The notes beneath the pieces are model-generated. The model did not search any database. It saw only the letters and a program-made list of their open reading frames with translations, and was not told the DNA's origin. A stretch of DNA of 64,000 bases, from positions 62,001 through 126,000 of the forward strand of contig UNRJ01000007.1 in the NCBI GenBank assembly GCA_900537125.1, read 5' to 3'. This DNA is from Rhodobacteraceae bacterium Alg238-R152. Lineage in GTDB: Bacteria; Pseudomonadota; Alphaproteobacteria; Rhodobacterales; Rhodobacteraceae. Made by a program: the position numbers and the translations under genes. Each line of letters begins with the position of its first letter. Position 1 is the stretch's first letter. Of the stretch, positions 18,164 to 25,790 are shown piece after piece.

Positions 18164-18573
18164 TTAGGTGGGGGCGTCGTCGGCCATTATCATCCAATGC
18201 GTCCCAAACCGATCTTTGCACATGCCAAAACCGGCGGAGAAAAACTGCTTCTCAAATGGCATGATTGTCACGCCACTTTCGCACAATCGCTCAAATCGGA
18301 TGCGTGCCTCTTTCACAGTTTTGGATTGATGTGCCACCGATACAGAGGCCTGTGGCTGATATGGCATGTCATTGGGCAAGTCGTTTGACATCAACTTCCA
18401 GCATCTTTCTCGTTATGGCTGTACATAATTTTGTTGCTTGGCCGCATTCCATTCTCTGGAGAGGCATCTTTGAAGCGCATTTTCACAACGTCATCGGCAT
18501 CAAAGACACCGGCATAGAAATTCATGGCGTCTTCGCTGGTGCCATCAACGTAAATGTAGGGAATAAGCGTCAT
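18164..18573 (-). pseudogene. frameshifted PhnB-like VOC protein gene
   Basis: Two overlapping frames together spell one VOC/PhnB-type protein. The first part starts MTLIPYIYVDGTSEDAMNFY at 18573 and stops at 18391. The second part continues in another frame with MSNDLPNDMPYQPQASVSVA and ends FGTHWMIMADDAPT at 18164. One missing base in the segment around 18390-18400 (GGAAGTTG, where an extra A would restore GGA-AAG-TTG) explains the break. AAGGTG precedes the start. It is either a recent inactivating mutation or a sequencing error in a run of A. The intact protein would be about 136 residues of unknown function. Confidence 0.8.
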
Positions 18574-18671
18574 CACAATCACCTTGTTTAAAGGGTCAAT
18601 TCTAACACGTGGCTTGCGCCGGGCCCAAACTCTGCCTAAGAGCAGCACAAACATGTGACAGGAGACCGGAC

Positions 18672-19769
18672 ATGGGTTTCAAGATGGGCATCGTAGGTCT
18701 GCCAAATGTTGGCAAATCCACGCTCTTTAACGCGCTGACAAAAACCGCTGCGGCGCAGGCGGCAAACTTCCCGTTCTGCACCATCGAGCCAAACGTAGGC
18801 GAAGTGGGGGTGCCGGACGCGCGGCTGGATAAATTGGCGGCGATCGCGCAGTCTAAGTCTATCATCCCAACCCGCATGACCTTTGTGGACATTGCTGGAT
18901 TGGTGAAAGGCGCGTCCAAAGGCGAAGGCCTTGGCAACCAGTTCCTTGCCAATATTCGCGAGACCGATGCGATTGCCCACGTGCTGCGCTGTTTTGAAGA
19001 CGGCGATGTGACCCACGTGGATGGGCGTGTTGATCCGGTGGCGGATGCGGAAACCATTGAAACCGAGCTGATGTTGGCGGATCTGGAGAGCATCGAGAAG
19101 CGTCTTCAGGGCATCGTGCGTAAGGTGCGCGGTGGTGACAAAGAAGCGGTTCAGCAGGAGCGCCTCCTGAAAGCGGCACAAGAGATGCTGGAAGATGGCA
19201 AGCCTGCGCGCCTGGTTGAGGTTGATGAAGACGACGTCAAGGCCTGGAAAATGTTGCAACTTCTGAGCACCAAGCCGGTGCTTTATGTGTGCAACGTGGG
19301 CGAGTCTGAATCTGCTGAAGGCAACGCACACTCTGCTAATGTGGCGGAGATGGCGGCGGCGCAAGGCAACAGCCATGTGATCATTTCCGCGCAGATCGAA
19401 GAAGAGATCAGCCAGCTGGAGGATGATGAGGCCATCATGTTCCTTGAGGAGATGGGCTTGGAAGAGGCTGGTCTCGACCGTCTTATCCGTGCGGGTTACG
19501 AGCTTTTGCATTTGGAAACCTATTTTACGGTTGGCCCCAAAGAGGCCCGCGCCTGGACCATTCGTCAGGGCACCATGGCGCCACAGGCCGCCGGTGTGAT
19601 CCACGGCGACTTTGAAAAAGGCTTCATCCGTGCAGAGACCATTGCCTATGAGGACTACGTCACCTGCGACGGTGAAAGTGGTGCCAAAGAGGCGGGCAAG
19701 ATGCGTGCGGAAGGCAAAGGTTATGAGGTGAAGGACGGCGACGTCATGCACTTCCTGTTCAACACCTAA
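18672..19769 (+). CDS. ychF: redox-regulated ATPase/GTPase YchF (EngD)
   Basis: A 365-residue Obg-family P-loop protein. The P-loop GLPNVGKST lies at residues 9-17, followed by the switch region TIEPNVGEVGVPD and DIAGLVKGASKGEGLGNQFL. A helical coiled-coil insert sits in the middle. The C-terminal TGS-like domain includes TYFTVGPKEARAWTIRQG and ends VMHFLFNT. It binds ribosomes and hydrolyses ATP rather than GTP in characterised homologues. The ATG at 18672 has AGGAG upstream; the frame is open back to 18609 without a ribosome site. The stop codon lies inside a 20-bp tandem duplication. Confidence 0.96.
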   Translation: MGFKMGIVGLPNVGKSTLFNALTKTAAAQAANFPFCTIEPNVGEVGVPDARLDKLAAIAQSKSIIPTRMTFVDIAGLVKGASKGEGLGNQFLANIRETDAIAHVLRCFEDGDVTHVDGRVDPVADAETIETELMLADLESIEKRLQGIVRKVRGGDKEAVQQERLLKAAQEMLEDGKPARLVEVDEDDVKAWKMLQLLSTKPVLYVCNVGESESAEGNAHSANVAEMAAAQGNSHVIISAQIEEEISQLEDDEAIMFLEEMGLEEAGLDRLIRAGYELLHLETYFTVGPKEARAWTIRQGTMAPQAAGVIHGDFEKGFIRAETIAYEDYVTCDGESGAKEAGKMRAEGKGYEVKDGDVMHFLFNT

Positions 19770-19794
19770 ACGGTCTGTTCAACACCTAAACGGT
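19755..19794. repeat. 20-bp tandem duplication across the ychF stop codon
   Basis: The unit CTGTTCAACACCTAAACGGT occurs twice without a gap (19755-19774 and 19775-19794). The first copy contains the last codons and TAA stop of ychF. The second duplicates them in the untranslated tail, so the protein is unchanged. Confidence 0.95.
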
Positions 19795-19813
19795 TTTGAC
19801 CAGTTCAAATTGA

Positions 19814-19843
19814 AAAAGCCCGCTGCGATGACAGCGGGCTTTT
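19814..19843. terminator. bidirectional intrinsic terminator
   Basis: A 12-bp stem, AAAAGCCCGCTG paired with CAGCGGGCTTTT, with a 6-nt loop. It serves ychF and probably also the convergent amino acid transporter operon. Confidence 0.88.
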
Positions 19844-19864
19844 GTGTTTGGTGCAGGTTGGGGG

Positions 19865-20596
19865 CTATTTCAGCGCACGTGCCAGAAACGCCTGCGTGTC
19901 GGGATGCTGTGGCGCATCAAACAAGGCGCTGGGCGCGCCTTCTTCAACCACTTTGCCATCTTTCAGGAAACAGACCTTGTCTGCCGCTTCACGGGCAAAC
20001 CCCATCTCATGGGTGGCCAGCACCATGGTCATGCCGCTGTTTTTGAGCAGGCGCAGCACATCCAGTACTTCGCCCACCAGCTGCGGATCCAGCGCAGAGG
20101 TGATTTCGTCAAACAGCATCACTTCCGGCTTCATCGCCAAGGCGCGCACAATGGCCACGCGTTGCTGTTGCCCGCCGGAGAGCTGATCCGGATAGTGATC
20201 CATGCGGTCCGCCAACCCAAAGCGTTTGAACAGCTCGGTGATTTCCGGACGTAGCTCGGTGCGGGATTTTTTGTAAACCCGTCGCGGTGCCAACATCACG
20301 TTCTCGGCGGCGGTCATATGCGGGAACAGGTTGTAGCTCTGAAACACCATGCCAATGCGGCGGCGCACTGGTTGCGGGTTGAGGCCGGGCAGAGAAATAT
20401 CCTCTCCGTCCAGTAGGATTTCTCCGTTCTCAATGGTCTCCAGCAGGTTAATACAGCGCAGCAAAGTGGATTTTCCTGCACCAGACGCACCAATTAAGCA
20501 GACCATCTGGCCTTCCTCTACCTCAAGGTCGATGCCGTCGCAGACAGTGTTGTCGCCAAAACGTTTTTCGACGCCTTTCAGGATGATCTTCGCCAT
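19865..20596 (-). CDS. polar amino acid ABC transporter ATPase
   Basis: A 243-residue GlnQ/HisP-type ATPase. It has Walker A GASGAGKS, signature LSGGQQQRVAIVRALAM, Walker B VMLFDEITSALDP and the H-loop ATHEMGFAREA. The DEITSALDP form, rather than DEPTSALDP, is common in this family. Its start codon meets the stop of the permease gene (one-base overlap). It energises uptake with the permease at 20596 and the binding protein at 21431. The class of solute (polar amino acid) is inferred from family. Confidence 0.93.
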   Translation of the reverse strand: MAKIILKGVEKRFGDNTVCDGIDLEVEEGQMVCLIGASGAGKSTLLRCINLLETIENGEILLDGEDISLPGLNPQPVRRRIGMVFQSYNLFPHMTAAENVMLAPRRVYKKSRTELRPEITELFKRFGLADRMDHYPDQLSGGQQQRVAIVRALAMKPEVMLFDEITSALDPQLVGEVLDVLRLLKNSGMTMVLATHEMGFAREAADKVCFLKDGKVVEEGAPSALFDAPQHPDTQAFLARALK

Positions 20597-21429
20597 CAGC
20601 TGCGCTCCCGGTTTTGCTTGGCCATCAAGTAGTCGGCATAGCGCGTGGCCGGGATGGTCACCGCAAGGAAGATCACGGCGGCGCCCACGTAGGGGGTGAA
20701 ATTGGCCAACAGCGATTTGTACACGCCGGCCTGACGGAAGATTTCGACCGGACCGATAAAACTTAACAACGCCACGTCTTTTTGCAGTGCGATGAACATG
20801 TTCATCTGAGCTGGGATCACGCGGCGGATGGCTTGCGGCAGGATCACAAACCGCATGCTGTCTCCATCCGATAGACCCAAAGATTGTGCGGCCGCCCGCT
20901 GACTTTTGTGCACGCTATCGATGCCAGATCGGAAGATTTCGGCCACGTAAGCTGAATAGGTCAGGATCAGCGCAAGAGAGCCCCAGATGTAGGGGGAATT
21001 CCATGGCCGGGGCAGGCCAAGGCCAGGAATGCCAAAGCCAATCAGGTATACGGTCAATACCACCGGCACACCTCGGAAGATGTCCGTGTAAGCCGCGCCT
21101 AGGATACGGAGCGGGAACAAAGCGGGATTGCGTGTGTCACGTGCGAGTGCAACCAGCAATCCAAGGATTATGATGGCGGGCGCACTCCATAAGAAGATCG
21201 CCACATCCAGCTTGAAGGCTTCAAGCAGCTTTGGGAATGTCTTGGCAAATACTTCCCAGTTGAAGAAGCTGGCTTTGACACGGTCCCAACCCGGTGCCAA
21301 GGGCACCAGTACAAGGACGGACAGCAACACCGCCAAGGTACTGCCGCCCGCGATTAGCATGGAGCGGCGGCGCAGGCGGTCTTCGTAAATTTGGCGGCGG
21401 GTTTTGCCCGCCGCGTTGGTCTTGCTCAT
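20596..21429 (-). CDS. polar amino acid ABC transporter permease (HisM/GlnP type)
   Basis: A 277-residue membrane protein. A basic cytoplasmic N terminus and a long first periplasmic segment precede the conserved block IFRGVPVVLTVYLIGFGIPG. The ATPase-contacting EAA loop is AAQSLGLSDGDSMRFVILPQA. Only one permease gene is present, so the channel is probably a homodimer, unlike systems with paired HisQ/HisM subunits. The gene starts one base after the binding-protein stop and its stop overlaps the ATPase start, so the three genes form a tight operon. Confidence 0.92.
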   Translation of the reverse strand: MSKTNAAGKTRRQIYEDRLRRRSMLIAGGSTLAVLLSVLVLVPLAPGWDRVKASFFNWEVFAKTFPKLLEAFKLDVAIFLWSAPAIIILGLLVALARDTRNPALFPLRILGAAYTDIFRGVPVVLTVYLIGFGIPGLGLPRPWNSPYIWGSLALILTYSAYVAEIFRSGIDSVHKSQRAAAQSLGLSDGDSMRFVILPQAIRRVIPAQMNMFIALQKDVALLSFIGPVEIFRQAGVYKSLLANFTPYVGAAVIFLAVTIPATRYADYLMAKQNRERS

Positions 21430-21430
21430 G

Positions 21431-22246
21431 CTATTTGATCAACGGCACACCAGTGGTTTCCTGCAACCACTCGGCCTCAATGGCGGCCAACTTCCCTGTT
21501 TCAGTTAGGGATGCGATAGCCTCATCGACACATGCTTTCAAGGGGTTACCCTCTTCAAGCAAAAGACCAAACCGGTCTGGGTTCTCGGTGCGATCTGCCG
21601 GGAACTGGCCAATCACAGCGGAGCCTTCGACAACAACGGCGCTTAGGTACAGCGCGGTGGGCAGATCAAACAGCGCCGCGTCGATCTGGCCTGCCTGCAT
21701 GGCGGCGGTCACATCTGCATTGTCACCATACAGCAGTGGCATGTCTTTTGGGCCAATGGCGTCCATCAGAACCGGCACAGCGGTCGTGCCGCCCATGGCG
21801 CCCCACTTCAGGTCTTTGAGGGCATCTACAGTTGCGTCCGTGCCTTTTGCATCCGCAGAGGCCAAAATTGCCATGGGCGCGGCATAATATGCGGAGGAGA
21901 AATCCACCATCTTCTCTCGCTCATCAGTGATGGAGAATTGTTGCAGGTTGAAATCAAAGTCTTTTGGGCCGGGCTGAATCGCCTGATCAAATGAGGAGCG
22001 TGCCCAAGTCACCTTATCGGCGGCAAAGCCCATTTCTTCGGCCACGGCATAGGCAACAGCGGCTTCAAACCCTTTGCCACTTTCTGGCGCATCATCCATG
22101 ACCCATGGGTAGTAAGCCGGGTTGCCGGTGGCGACGGTCAAAGTGCCCTCGGTGAGCGTTTTCCCATCGGCGCAATGGCCGGCTGCAAAAGCAGCGGAGG
22201 CGGTTAACGCGGTGAGCGCTGTGGCGGCAATGACTTTGTGAAACAC
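21431..22246 (-). CDS. polar amino acid ABC transporter substrate-binding protein (SBP family 3)
   Basis: A 271-residue periplasmic protein. The GTG start at 22246 is preferred: GGGAAG lies eight bases before it, and it begins a clean signal peptide (FHKVIAATALTALTASAAFA). The open frame continues to 22315, but that would add a hydrophilic leader. The mature part has GTLTVATGNPAYYPWVMDD, GFEAAVAYAVAEEMGF and the QFSITDEREKMVDFS block of family-3 binding proteins. It is the first gene of its operon. The arginine usual after T-x-x-R in amino acid binders is here TDEREKMVDFS, supporting an amino-acid-type ligand. Confidence 0.9.
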   Translation of the reverse strand: MFHKVIAATALTALTASAAFAAGHCADGKTLTEGTLTVATGNPAYYPWVMDDAPESGKGFEAAVAYAVAEEMGFAADKVTWARSSFDQAIQPGPKDFDFNLQQFSITDEREKMVDFSSAYYAAPMAILASADAKGTDATVDALKDLKWGAMGGTTAVPVLMDAIGPKDMPLLYGDNADVTAAMQAGQIDAALFDLPTALYLSAVVVEGSAVIGQFPADRTENPDRFGLLLEEGNPLKACVDEAIASLTETGKLAAIEAEWLQETTGVPLIK

Positions 22247-22563
22247 GGAGATATCTTCCCTTTTGAACTCTTTGGCCAAAACATGCGGGGGAAGGGGTTT
22301 GTTGTCCAGTAACATCTCTTTGGTAAGTGTTCATTCAAAGGCGTTGCAGCCAGAAGCCCCCAAAAATCACCTGCTTTTACCAGTGCGCACTCAAAAACCG
22401 AGCAGGCAATTTCTGAAGGGGCGCTAATGGAAGAATTTGGACCAAATGCGCTTATTTTGGCTGGTGGCTTTATCCAGAAGTCCAGATTGCAATTCAGAGG
22501 TATCCGACGGCTGATCAAAACGAAGGTACGGGAGCCAATTTCTCCAATTGACACCACGGTGTT
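22247..22563. other. intergenic stretch upstream of the amino acid transporter operon
   Basis: 317 bp between the leftward dehydrogenase gene and the transporter operon. It holds the operon promoter region. On the plus strand a frame is open from 22313 to a TAA at 22564-22566. It has a purine-rich GAAGGGG before an ATG at 22427 that would encode 46 residues (MEEFGPNALILAGGF at the start). The wording faintly resembles the C-terminal part of ROK-family proteins, so it may be a gene remnant. This is weak, because other frames here are open too. Confidence 0.3.
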
Positions 22564-23553
22564 CTAACCAACCGAAACCGGGCCACCTTGGTGCCGCGAT
22601 TGGTCTGCGGCATCTGCAAGGATTTGGGCACGAAGGCCGTCGTTGATGTCGGGCGAAGGGTGCGACCCGCTTGAGATGGCTTGCACAAAATGTGCAAGCT
22701 CCATTCGATATGCCGCCTCATATCTTTCCAGAAAGAAATGCTGCGCTGGTGCTCGTCGAAAGCCAGACGCAGACGCCATTTCAATTGTGTTCTCGAGTAC
22801 GTTGTCCGCCCGCAACATGCCTTTGGAGCCATGCACTTCGATCCGTTGATCGTATCCGTAGGTCGCGCGGCGTGAGTTCGAGATCTGGCAGATTCTTCCA
22901 CTTTCTGTGGTAAGCGTCACCGCAGCGGTATCAACGTCGCCGCTGTTGCCGATTTCTGGATCGACCAATGAAGAACCAACGGCAAACACCGAAGTGGGTT
23001 CCTCGCCAAGCAAAAAACGGGCCATGTCCAAATCATGGATCATCATATCTCGAAACAAGCCACCGGAGGAAGCGATGTATTCCATCGGCGGCGGCGTCGG
23101 GTCACGTGACAGGATGGTCACCAATTCCACAGACCCAATCTCGCCACGTGCAATGCGTGACTGAATTTGCGAAAAGTTGGGGTCAAACCTGCGATTAAAA
23201 GCCGTCATGAATGGAACGCCTGCGCTCTCAACAGCCCAAATACAGTCGCGAATTCTGTCCGTCGACATGTCGACAGGTTTTTCGCAAAAAATGGCCTTGT
23301 GGGCTTTGCAAGCTGTATGGATGAAATCGTAGTGTGTGTCTGTTGGGGTCGCGATGAGTACGGCATCAACCTCCGAGCTGGAGATTAGGTCCGCTGCGGA
23401 CAGCATTTGGGCGTTTTCTTTTGACGCAAGCTCTTGTGCCGGGGGCTCACAAGCGTCGGCCACGGCTGTAAGGGTTACACCGTCCAGCTGGCTGATTGAG
23501 CGTGCGTGAACCTGTCCAATTCGACCACAGCCCAAGAGACCAATTTTCAACAT
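22564..23553 (-). CDS. Gfo/Idh/MocA-family NAD(P)-dependent dehydrogenase, inositol 2-dehydrogenase-like
   Basis: A 329-residue oxidoreductase. The N-terminal Rossmann motif is GLLGCGRIGQVHA (residues 6-18), and the signature EKPVD follows near residue 93. The substrate domain includes RRFDPNFSQIQSRIARGEIG and the catalytic H-D pair in MMIHDLDMARFLLGE. The wording is closest to myo-inositol 2-dehydrogenase (IolG). No other inositol genes (iolB, C, D, E) lie in the window, so the substrate could be another cyclitol or sugar. GGGAGC precedes the ATG. The gene stands alone, with a 380-bp upstream region that holds an imperfect palindrome. Confidence 0.85.
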   Translation of the reverse strand: MLKIGLLGCGRIGQVHARSISQLDGVTLTAVADACEPPAQELASKENAQMLSAADLISSSEVDAVLIATPTDTHYDFIHTACKAHKAIFCEKPVDMSTDRIRDCIWAVESAGVPFMTAFNRRFDPNFSQIQSRIARGEIGSVELVTILSRDPTPPPMEYIASSGGLFRDMMIHDLDMARFLLGEEPTSVFAVGSSLVDPEIGNSGDVDTAAVTLTTESGRICQISNSRRATYGYDQRIEVHGSKGMLRADNVLENTIEMASASGFRRAPAQHFFLERYEAAYRMELAHFVQAISSGSHPSPDINDGLRAQILADAADQSRHQGGPVSVG

Positions 23554-23933
23554 TTATTGCTCCCGTGCGAGGGCCGTTTACGTTGGCAGCGAGTACATCG
23601 TTTCACTTGCCAAACGAATTCCTAGCCCTGAGATTTGACCGCGGGTCTCCGTGAAGAGAACATCTTTTTAGCTGTCCCAACGGAACAGTCTCTGGAATTT
23701 GCGGTGTTTTGCTGGTTTTGCCAATACCTGCTAAGTGAATAACTGGACGCAGCATGCTTGAGCTGTGTATGGGATAGACCGCTATGTTTCCTAACGCGCG
23801 CGCATCGTGGCCCTCATCCGATGGCTCAGAAACCCTGCGTGTGTTTTACCAAAACCCCCGGCGTAAGGATGCTTAAGGGATTGGCAAGGCGATGGCCTTA
23901 TGACTGTTATCGGGATTTATATTCGGTCAAAAA
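23554..23933. other. 380-bp divergent intergenic region
   Basis: This region lies between the leftward dehydrogenase and the rightward hybrid kinase and holds no credible gene. At 23672-23688 there is a 17-bp imperfect palindrome (CTGTCCC-AAC-GGAACAG, six of seven... arms match except one pair), a candidate operator for the dehydrogenase gene. The 60 bp before the kinase are AT-rich, and its ribosome-binding site is weak. No stable RNA was recognised. Confidence 0.4.
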
Positions 23934-25790
23934 ATGCAGAACCAATCGATCACACGAGGCTACTTGCGGCTGCGCAGCGGCATTGCTTTGGCCATATTAT
24001 TATTCGCCAGCCTCGGTGCATTTTATGTGTCGTTGGTGGGGCAACGTCATGTTATTGAAAGCTCCCAGAACACCCGCATGATGGACCGTATCCTGGTCAC
24101 ATTGGCCGATTTTTCGTTGTCCTTTGATGCGATAAAACGCGACCCAACTAGCCAATCGGCAGAACAAGCGATGTCTCGTTTGCGGCGCGGAGATCGTTTG
24201 GGGCAGCTGGCATTAGATGAGCTTGTTGTAGCGCAGGTTAAGCACGCTCATTCAGAAGAAACCCGGCGGATACTGACACAACAGACTCTTAATCCGCTAG
24301 AAGAATTCTCTGATGTGTTGGATCTGGCCCGGCTTTCAAATTCGGGTGGTCGTTCAGAAGATCAAATGCTCCGTGTCGCCACATTGGGCGCGGAGTTAAG
24401 TCGGCGATTGATCCCTGTTTTTTTACGCTTAACGGAGGCTGAGGCCGTCGCGTCTGAACGGGTTGCCAAGGAACAAAAGATTTACTCACTGGTCGCCATT
24501 TTGATTGGTGCATTTGGAATCTTTGTTGCGGCGCGGTTTGTACATTTGCCGATGGAGAGATTTGTGATCTCCGCAACTGCGGAAATCGCGCGAAACCAAC
24601 GTAAGGCTGAGGCGGCCTCTGAAGCAAAATCGGTGTTCTTGGCGACTATGAGCCATGAGATTCGCACCCCCCTAAACGGGGTGATGGGACTGAGTGAGCT
24701 GTTGCAAGATAGTGAGGCTGATCCGGATAGGCGGCGCATGTTGGACATGATTGTGTCCAGTGGGCATTCTCTTCTTCAGGTCATCAACGACGTGCTTGAT
24801 TTGTCAAAAATTGAGGCCGGAAAAATCACCATGGATGCGCAGGATTTTGATGTGAATACCCTGTGTGATGAAGTGGTTGAGCTGTTTAAGGCGCAGGCAA
24901 TCAATAAGGACATCGAGCTGGACCTCGAAGTCCTTCCAGCGCACGGAAATTGGCGGATCAAGGCCCCCAGCAAGGCGGTGCGGCAAGTGGTGCTCAATCT
25001 CGTCAACAACGCGGTAAAATTCACTGACCATGGTAAGATTTCTGTTCAGCTGAGTTACGTGGAAGACACGTCCTTGCAGCTGCAAAACAGTGAACGTTGC
25101 GTCCGCATAGTGGTTTCAGACACCGGTATTGGGATTTCGGAAGCTGCTTTACCAAAGATCTTTGACCAGTTTGCACAGGCGGACAGTTCAACCACCACCC
25201 GTTTTGGCGGGACCGGACTCGGTTTGGCGATTGCCAAGCAGTTGGGCAACGCTATGGGCGGGGATGTGACCGTCACAAGTAACGTGGGTGTAGGGTCGAC
25301 ATTTGTATTAGAGTTTCCAGCGTTGTCACAGCCGGCGGCAGCCCGGGTCCGCAAACAAGTGTCCGAGCGACTGGTGTTCGAGGGCAAAGTCCTTGTTGCT
25401 GATGATAACCGGGTGAACCTTCTTGTGGCTGAAAAAATGCTGATGAAGTTGGGATGTACTGTCAAGAAAGCGACCAACGGTGTGGAAGCTGTGGGCATGC
25501 AACGCACCTGGATGCCGGACCTGATCCTAATGGACATCCGAATGCCGGAAATGGATGGCTTGGAGGCAACTCGCATGTTGCGTATCGACGGGGCGCAATC
25601 TGCGGCTGGCGAGGTGCCAATCATTGGATTGTCTGCAAATGCTCTCAAAGAGCATCGAGACGCTGGCCTGGCTTCTGGGATGACCGGCTATTTAACGAAA
25701 CCACTCAAAAAAGAAGCGCTGGTATCGGAGCTAAAGAAACATCTCCGATACACGGTGTTCAAAGTAATGGAGCAAAAGAAATGCGCTTAG
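23934..25790 (+). CDS. membrane-bound hybrid histidine kinase, probable partner of the PotD-like protein
   Basis: A 618-residue protein. TM1 (about residues 14-36) and TM2 (about 182-204) flank a periplasmic domain of about 145 residues that is mostly helical in appearance and matches no family I recognise. The phosphoacceptor His241 follows in TMSHEIRTPLNG, then an HATPase domain (NLVNNAVKFTD, DTGIGIS, GGTGLGLAIA). A receiver domain has Asp534 in ILMDIRMPEMDG. No HPt or output domain is present. The last 10 nt overlap the start of a PotD-like periplasmic binding protein gene, so the pair is made together. The periplasmic domain is therefore the likely docking site for that binding protein. 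The ribosome site before the ATG is weak; no earlier start is available. Confidence 0.9.
   Translation: MQNQSITRGYLRLRSGIALAILLFASLGAFYVSLVGQRHVIESSQNTRMMDRILVTLADFSLSFDAIKRDPTSQSAEQAMSRLRRGDRLGQLALDELVVAQVKHAHSEETRRILTQQTLNPLEEFSDVLDLARLSNSGGRSEDQMLRVATLGAELSRRLIPVFLRLTEAEAVASERVAKEQKIYSLVAILIGAFGIFVAARFVHLPMERFVISATAEIARNQRKAEAASEAKSVFLATMSHEIRTPLNGVMGLSELLQDSEADPDRRRMLDMIVSSGHSLLQVINDVLDLSKIEAGKITMDAQDFDVNTLCDEVVELFKAQAINKDIELDLEVLPAHGNWRIKAPSKAVRQVVLNLVNNAVKFTDHGKISVQLSYVEDTSLQLQNSERCVRIVVSDTGIGISEAALPKIFDQFAQADSSTTTRFGGTGLGLAIAKQLGNAMGGDVTVTSNVGVGSTFVLEFPALSQPAAARVRKQVSERLVFEGKVLVADDNRVNLLVAEKMLMKLGCTVKKATNGVEAVGMQRTWMPDLILMDIRMPEMDGLEATRMLRIDGAQSAAGEVPIIGLSANALKEHRDAGLASGMTGYLTKPLKKEALVSELKKHLRYTVFKVMEQKKCA

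Noticed and set aside
18636-19751. 371-codon leftward frame opposite ychF
   Set aside because: It is antisense to a highly conserved GTPase gene and histidine-rich without motifs; judged non-coding.
23758-24081. Small rightward frame upstream of the membrane kinase
   Set aside because: It overlaps the kinase start in another frame, lacks a ribosome site, and has no recognisable domain.
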